Position numbers and translations under genes: made by a program. From positions 2,170,001-2,234,000 of the forward strand of contig JAMXDE010000004.1 in assembly GCA_026770025.1 (NCBI GenBank): a DNA stretch of 64,000 nucleotides, given 5' to 3'. Positions 61,495-64,000 of the stretch are shown here, piece after piece. The notes under the pieces were generated by a model. It was not told the DNA's origin. It was given only the letters and a program-made list of their open reading frames with translations, and did no database searches. The stretch's first letter is position 1, and each line of letters opens with the position of its first letter. This DNA is from Craspedostauros australis (lineage: Eukaryota; Bacillariophyta; Bacillariophyceae; Mastogloiales; Achnanthaceae).

Positions 61495-62747
61495 ATGTGA
61501 GGTGGGACGTCGTGGATCTGCGCTGGCTAATGTGCAGGCTACTGTGCTGTGCTGGATACTATACTATACTGTTCAGGAAGGGATTTGTTGTCACTTGATG
61601 GAGAAGACCGGCCGACGCATGTGTCCACATGTTGAGCGTCCCAGCTGGGAGCAACCAACGCATTCGATCGCAGTAGCGAGAGAAGAAAATGATGACGATG
61701 ATATCTAACTAACGCAACGTATTATGGTACCCCATTGGAATGCGACACGACTAGGAGTGTGAATGGAGTACTATGCTTGACTACTCGAAGAAGAGTATTC
61801 ATAGCATGTGTGAGATCGTATAGTACTCTAGTTCTTCCAGTAATCATCGATGACACCACTCCCAAAAGTGTTGGTAAAGTGAGAAAGAGAAACAAAGAAA
61901 GATAAATCATCGACAAACCCGGTGCCTACGACTAAGACTACTTTCGCCAATACGGCTACTAGTCGCATCCTACTACCTCTGAGTGCGCGTTACCAACACG
62001 ATTGCTTCGCTCCGCCGCGCTTCGCGCGCTCCGACCCACCACACCCGTCACACTTTCTCCTCCGATCACCGTCGCTCGCCAAAAACGGAAGTTGGTGCTC
62101 ATGAAGCTCGTCCAATGCGACCGCTGATCATGAGATTCAGATGCGAACGAACACCATCGCCTTAAGTAGAAAATAACCGTTCCGTTGCGAATCCTGTAAA
62201 CGGCAAAGATGATTCTGTGAGAAGCCGGTTGTTCATGTGTCACAACGACGCGCCACATAGGACAGTTGCAGGTTCACCTTGTGGAAATCAGGTCGTGTGG
62301 ACAAAGCCTCGCCACAAATTTGCGTGTCAGAGCAAGCGAGCAACGGACGTTTTGCGCTGAGATGTGTCGCGGTCTCCCTCCGCCATCGTCACCCCAGTGT
62401 GCGATTTCGTCACAACTTTCATTCATACCACCAGTCAAACCGTTGCAACATTAATACCGCACATACGACTACTCGGACGACCACATAGCACGAAGCACTG
62501 CGACAGTCATCACATCCTGAGCTCGGGAGCGACACTGCATCCAAGTCATTAGACTATTACAATACAATACATTGCTTTGCTTTGCATTGCATTACTAATT
62601 CGACATCTCCCACCTCTCGAGTTCAATCGTCGGAGAGAGATCTGAGACTTTTGCCCATCATCCAAGAGAGTGCACCAACGCACAATCGCACCAACGCACA
62701 ACCGCGACCAGAGCCTGAACTTGGAAGCCCAGGTTTTCACAACAGCC
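61495..62747. other. intergenic region, about 1.25 kb
   Basis: Between two plus-strand genes. Short frames on both strands show nothing protein-like. TACTCGAA-type words lie near 61780. No RNA gene seen. Confidence 0.45.
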
Positions 62748-64000
62748 ATGGTGCTCAATCGCTTGCGCTCGAGACGGATTCGGTCTCTGGACCGCAACAG
62801 CAGCAACAGGGGCACCGACGCGCCCAAACCTGTGCCGAAGCCTGCCTCGCACTCCACAGCCCCGAGCACCGATGACGAGGACACCCATCTCAATCGCCTC
62901 ATCGCTAATCGCACAGGCGAGGACATCAGCACCATCATGTACGGAGAGAGCGTCATATGGCAGGCGCAGACACTCAGGGCTCGACCGCAATCCACAGCCG
63001 AGCTCGATCAATTCCTGCCCACCCTCACGACCGGCAGACAAACCGACATCAGCCTCATGGGCGAGGAACGCAACGGGCAGCCGCACAAGGCCGCTGCGCA
63101 ACGGACCAGCATACAACGCCGACCTTCGGGTCAGTCCGCATTTGAGGAGAACGTGGAGGTCTTCAAGTACGGTCGCCGGCGGTTGCTCAAGGAGATCGAC
63201 GCGAATGGTGCTGGTGGCAGCCGTGACGGACAAGGCCTGTCCACCGATATGAGCCTGTTCTGTTTGTCACTCCTCAAGACTGAGACGGCTCCCAGGGCCA
63301 AGTCTTTGTCGGAGCGCATCGTGCGAGATAGTTTGCAACAGCATTTGGATCTGTACACGGGAAGCAACAGCGGAGGCGCGGCCATTGGTTCTGGGCACGG
63401 CAGCAGCGGCGCGTTGACCGAGTACATCACGGAGCCTGTCGATACTTCTATGAGTCTCAGCAGCAGCGGCGAAGGCAGTAGCGCTGGCAGCACTAGTGAC
63501 AGTGACAGCAGCTATTCTGAAAACGGAAACGATGACAGCAGATATCTGCATCCTGGAGTCACCTCGTCCAACCCCAACAAGCTGAACTCGATGGCCATCG
63601 AATGTCTCAAGACCAATGATTATCAAGACTCAATCGATCTTCTCATCAGGTTACTGGAGGTCCAGCGCAAGATACCCAATGCGAAGACGTCCGAAACGCT
63701 CAGTCTGCTCGCCATTCTGCATCTCGCGTTGGGACACCTCAACAGATCCATCATCTTTGCCAAGGAATCGCTGCGGCAAAATCGGGAGGAATGCTTGCGT
63801 GAGGAGGTGTCCGTCAGCCTCATGACCATGGGCCTCATCTACTTCCACGGCAACAAGATGGACAAGGCGCTGTCGACGTGGAGGGAGGCGATGCAGATAT
63901 CCTGCTCCGTCTTCGGATACGACCATCCCTACGTCGCCGTCCTGCTAAACAACCTCGGCTGTCTCTATTACCAGCAGGGCGACTTCCCGGCCAGTCTCAG
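62748..64000 (+). CDS. TPR-repeat protein, 3' end outside window
   Basis: An uninterrupted frame of 417 codons runs from ATG 62748 to the window edge. The first 270 residues are polar and Ser/Gly-rich (SMSLSSSGEGSSAGSTSDSD) with a short basic start (VLNRLRSRRIRS). From about residue 285 come tetratricopeptide repeats: LNSMAIECLKTNDYQDSIDL, TLSLLAILHLALGHLNRSII, SLMTMGLIYFHGNKMDKALS and VLLNNLGCLYYQQGDF. The helix spacing and the YxxAL-like positions resemble kinesin-light-chain-type TPRs common in diatoms. TPR arrays bind protein partners; which ones is unknown. No signal peptide. Confidence 0.85.
   Translation, partial: MVLNRLRSRRIRSLDRNSSNRGTDAPKPVPKPASHSTAPSTDDEDTHLNRLIANRTGEDISTIMYGESVIWQAQTLRARPQSTAELDQFLPTLTTGRQTDISLMGEERNGQPHKAAAQRTSIQRRPSGQSAFEENVEVFKYGRRRLLKEIDANGAGGSRDGQGLSTDMSLFCLSLLKTETAPRAKSLSERIVRDSLQQHLDLYTGSNSGGAAIGSGHGSSGALTEYITEPVDTSMSLSSSGEGSSAGSTSDSDSSYSENGNDDSRYLHPGVTSSNPNKLNSMAIECLKTNDYQDSIDLLIRLLEVQRKIPNAKTSETLSLLAILHLALGHLNRSIIFAKESLRQNREECLREEVSVSLMTMGLIYFHGNKMDKALSTWREAMQISCSVFGYDHPYVAVLLNNLGCLYYQQGDFPASL

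Overview
The window looks like nuclear DNA of a diatom (stramenopile alga). The main evidence is a set of proteins with a signal peptide ending in a small residue followed by Phe (ASAF, EAF, DAF, AAAF, QAF), the bipartite plastid-import presequence of algae with secondary red plastids. Several of these carry a second, twin-arginine-like segment for the thylakoid lumen. Short GT-AG introns, Leu-rich-repeat membrane proteins, GKGKG-rich cell-surface proteins and helicase-associated-domain proteins fit the same source. The species cannot be fixed from sequence alone; a pennate diatom is my best guess. I see no rRNA, tRNA, CRISPR array, transposon, retroelement or viral remnant.

Layout. 1-3 kb: 3' part of a four-exon LRR membrane protein. 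3.4-4.2: small plastid membrane protein. 5.7-10.5: very large mucin-like type I surface protein with GKGKG runs, a 30-bp Thr/Pro minisatellite and three similar ectodomain modules. 12.5-16.4: five-exon helicase-associated (HA) domain protein. 17.5-18.0: plastid one-TM protein. 19.2-20.3: Ser-rich low-complexity protein. 22.5-25.4: YME1/FtsH AAA protease. 25.7-28.5: FTO-type dioxygenase fused to an ASCH-like domain, divergent from a RED/IK splicing factor (29.1-30.7). 31.05-31.65: two-exon 79-residue membrane protein. 32.5-34.5: second LRR membrane protein. 35.6-37.5: ASCC2-like CUE protein. 38.8-40.6: Rieske protein. 41.6-43.7: three-exon protein with two DUF1415-like modules. 45.2-47.0: amidase. 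47.3-48.5: TOM40. 49.0-50.4: FAM86/EEF2KMT-like methyltransferase. 50.8-52.6: ankyrin-BTB protein. 53.5-54.4: thylakoid-lumen protein of six near-identical repeats. 55.1-55.8: dolichol/phytol-kinase-like protein. 57.0-58.3: plastid RimP-like protein. 59.0-61.5: two divergent lumenal FKBP isomerases. 62.7-end: start of a TPR protein.

Genes are mostly monocistronic, about one per 2.7 kb, on both strands, so there are no operons. Two themes recur: plastid biogenesis (lumen repeat protein, FKBP pair, RimP-like, two small membrane proteins, perhaps the Rieske protein) and RNA/protein quality control (FTO, RED, ASCC2-like, YME1, TOM40, EEF2KMT-like). Exon junctions were worked out by hand from GT/AG sites and reading phase; all spliced models give uninterrupted proteins of integral codon number, but none is backed by transcript data.
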